From NCBI GenBank assembly GCA_037968515.1, contig JBBKVQ010000418.1:1-5221 (forward strand): 5,221 bases of DNA, written 5' to 3'. The notes under the pieces were generated by a model that ran no database searches, was not told the DNA's origin, and saw only the letters and a program-made list of their open reading frames with translations. Shown in pieces: positions 5,205-5,221 of this stretch. The position numbers and the translations under genes were made by a program. The DNA comes from JBFFMO01 sp037968515. Lineage in GTDB: Bacteria; Myxococcota_A; Bradymonadia; Bradymonadales; Bradymonadaceae. Every line of letters starts with the position of its first letter. Position 1 is the stretch's first letter.

Positions 5205-5221
5205 GAAATTACAGATCGAAG

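Noticed and set aside
5208..5213. TGTAAT on the minus strand as a -10 box for rplU
   Set aside because: Only eight bases remain upstream in the window, so the matching -35 cannot be judged; not reported as a promoter.

Overview
The window (about 54-58% GC by eye) reads as bacterial chromosome, with every credible gene on the minus strand, so gene order runs from right to left. The L27 N-terminus, the short Obg, the System I haem-handling gene ccmC with an atypical CcmD partner, and a Tad-type ATPase beside a eukaryotic-like kinase-fold protein together suggest a deltaproteobacterial or Myxococcota/Bradymonadota-like organism. That assignment is an inference from gene content and style, not a measured placement.

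Right part (5221 to 3424): ribosomal proteins L21 (rplU) and L27 (rpmA), followed by the ribosome-assembly GTPase Obg. This is the classic rplU-rpmA-obg cluster. A strong intrinsic terminator lies between rpmA and obg, only 14 bases before the Obg start codon. Obg output is therefore likely to depend on read-through, or on a promoter close to or inside the hairpin.

Middle part (3369 to 2268): ccmC (GTG start), a 79-residue CcmD-family membrane protein overlapping it by 4 bases, and a 55-residue single-helix protein overlapping that by 1 base (TGATG). The three look translationally coupled and probably act together in haem delivery for cytochrome c maturation. No ccmA, ccmB, ccmE or ccmF is in view.

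Left part (2271 to 1): a good sigma-70-type promoter, whose -35 box overlaps the stop region of the 55-residue gene, precedes a CpaF/TadA-type secretion ATPase with intact nucleotide-binding motifs. After 40 bases comes a gene that runs off the left edge. It encodes a disordered N-terminal region followed by a protein-kinase fold in which the catalytic loop and the DFG motif are both replaced, that is, a pseudokinase. Its N-terminal region carries three copies of a short Thr motif of the form [ED]-x-[AS]-T-x-[FM]-[IV]-[DN]-[LI], which resembles phosphothreonine docking sites for FHA domains. This cpaF-pseudokinase pair is the most unusual part of the window.

No rRNA, tRNA, CRISPR array, insertion sequence or phage feature was seen, and no gene-free stretch exceeds 100 bases.
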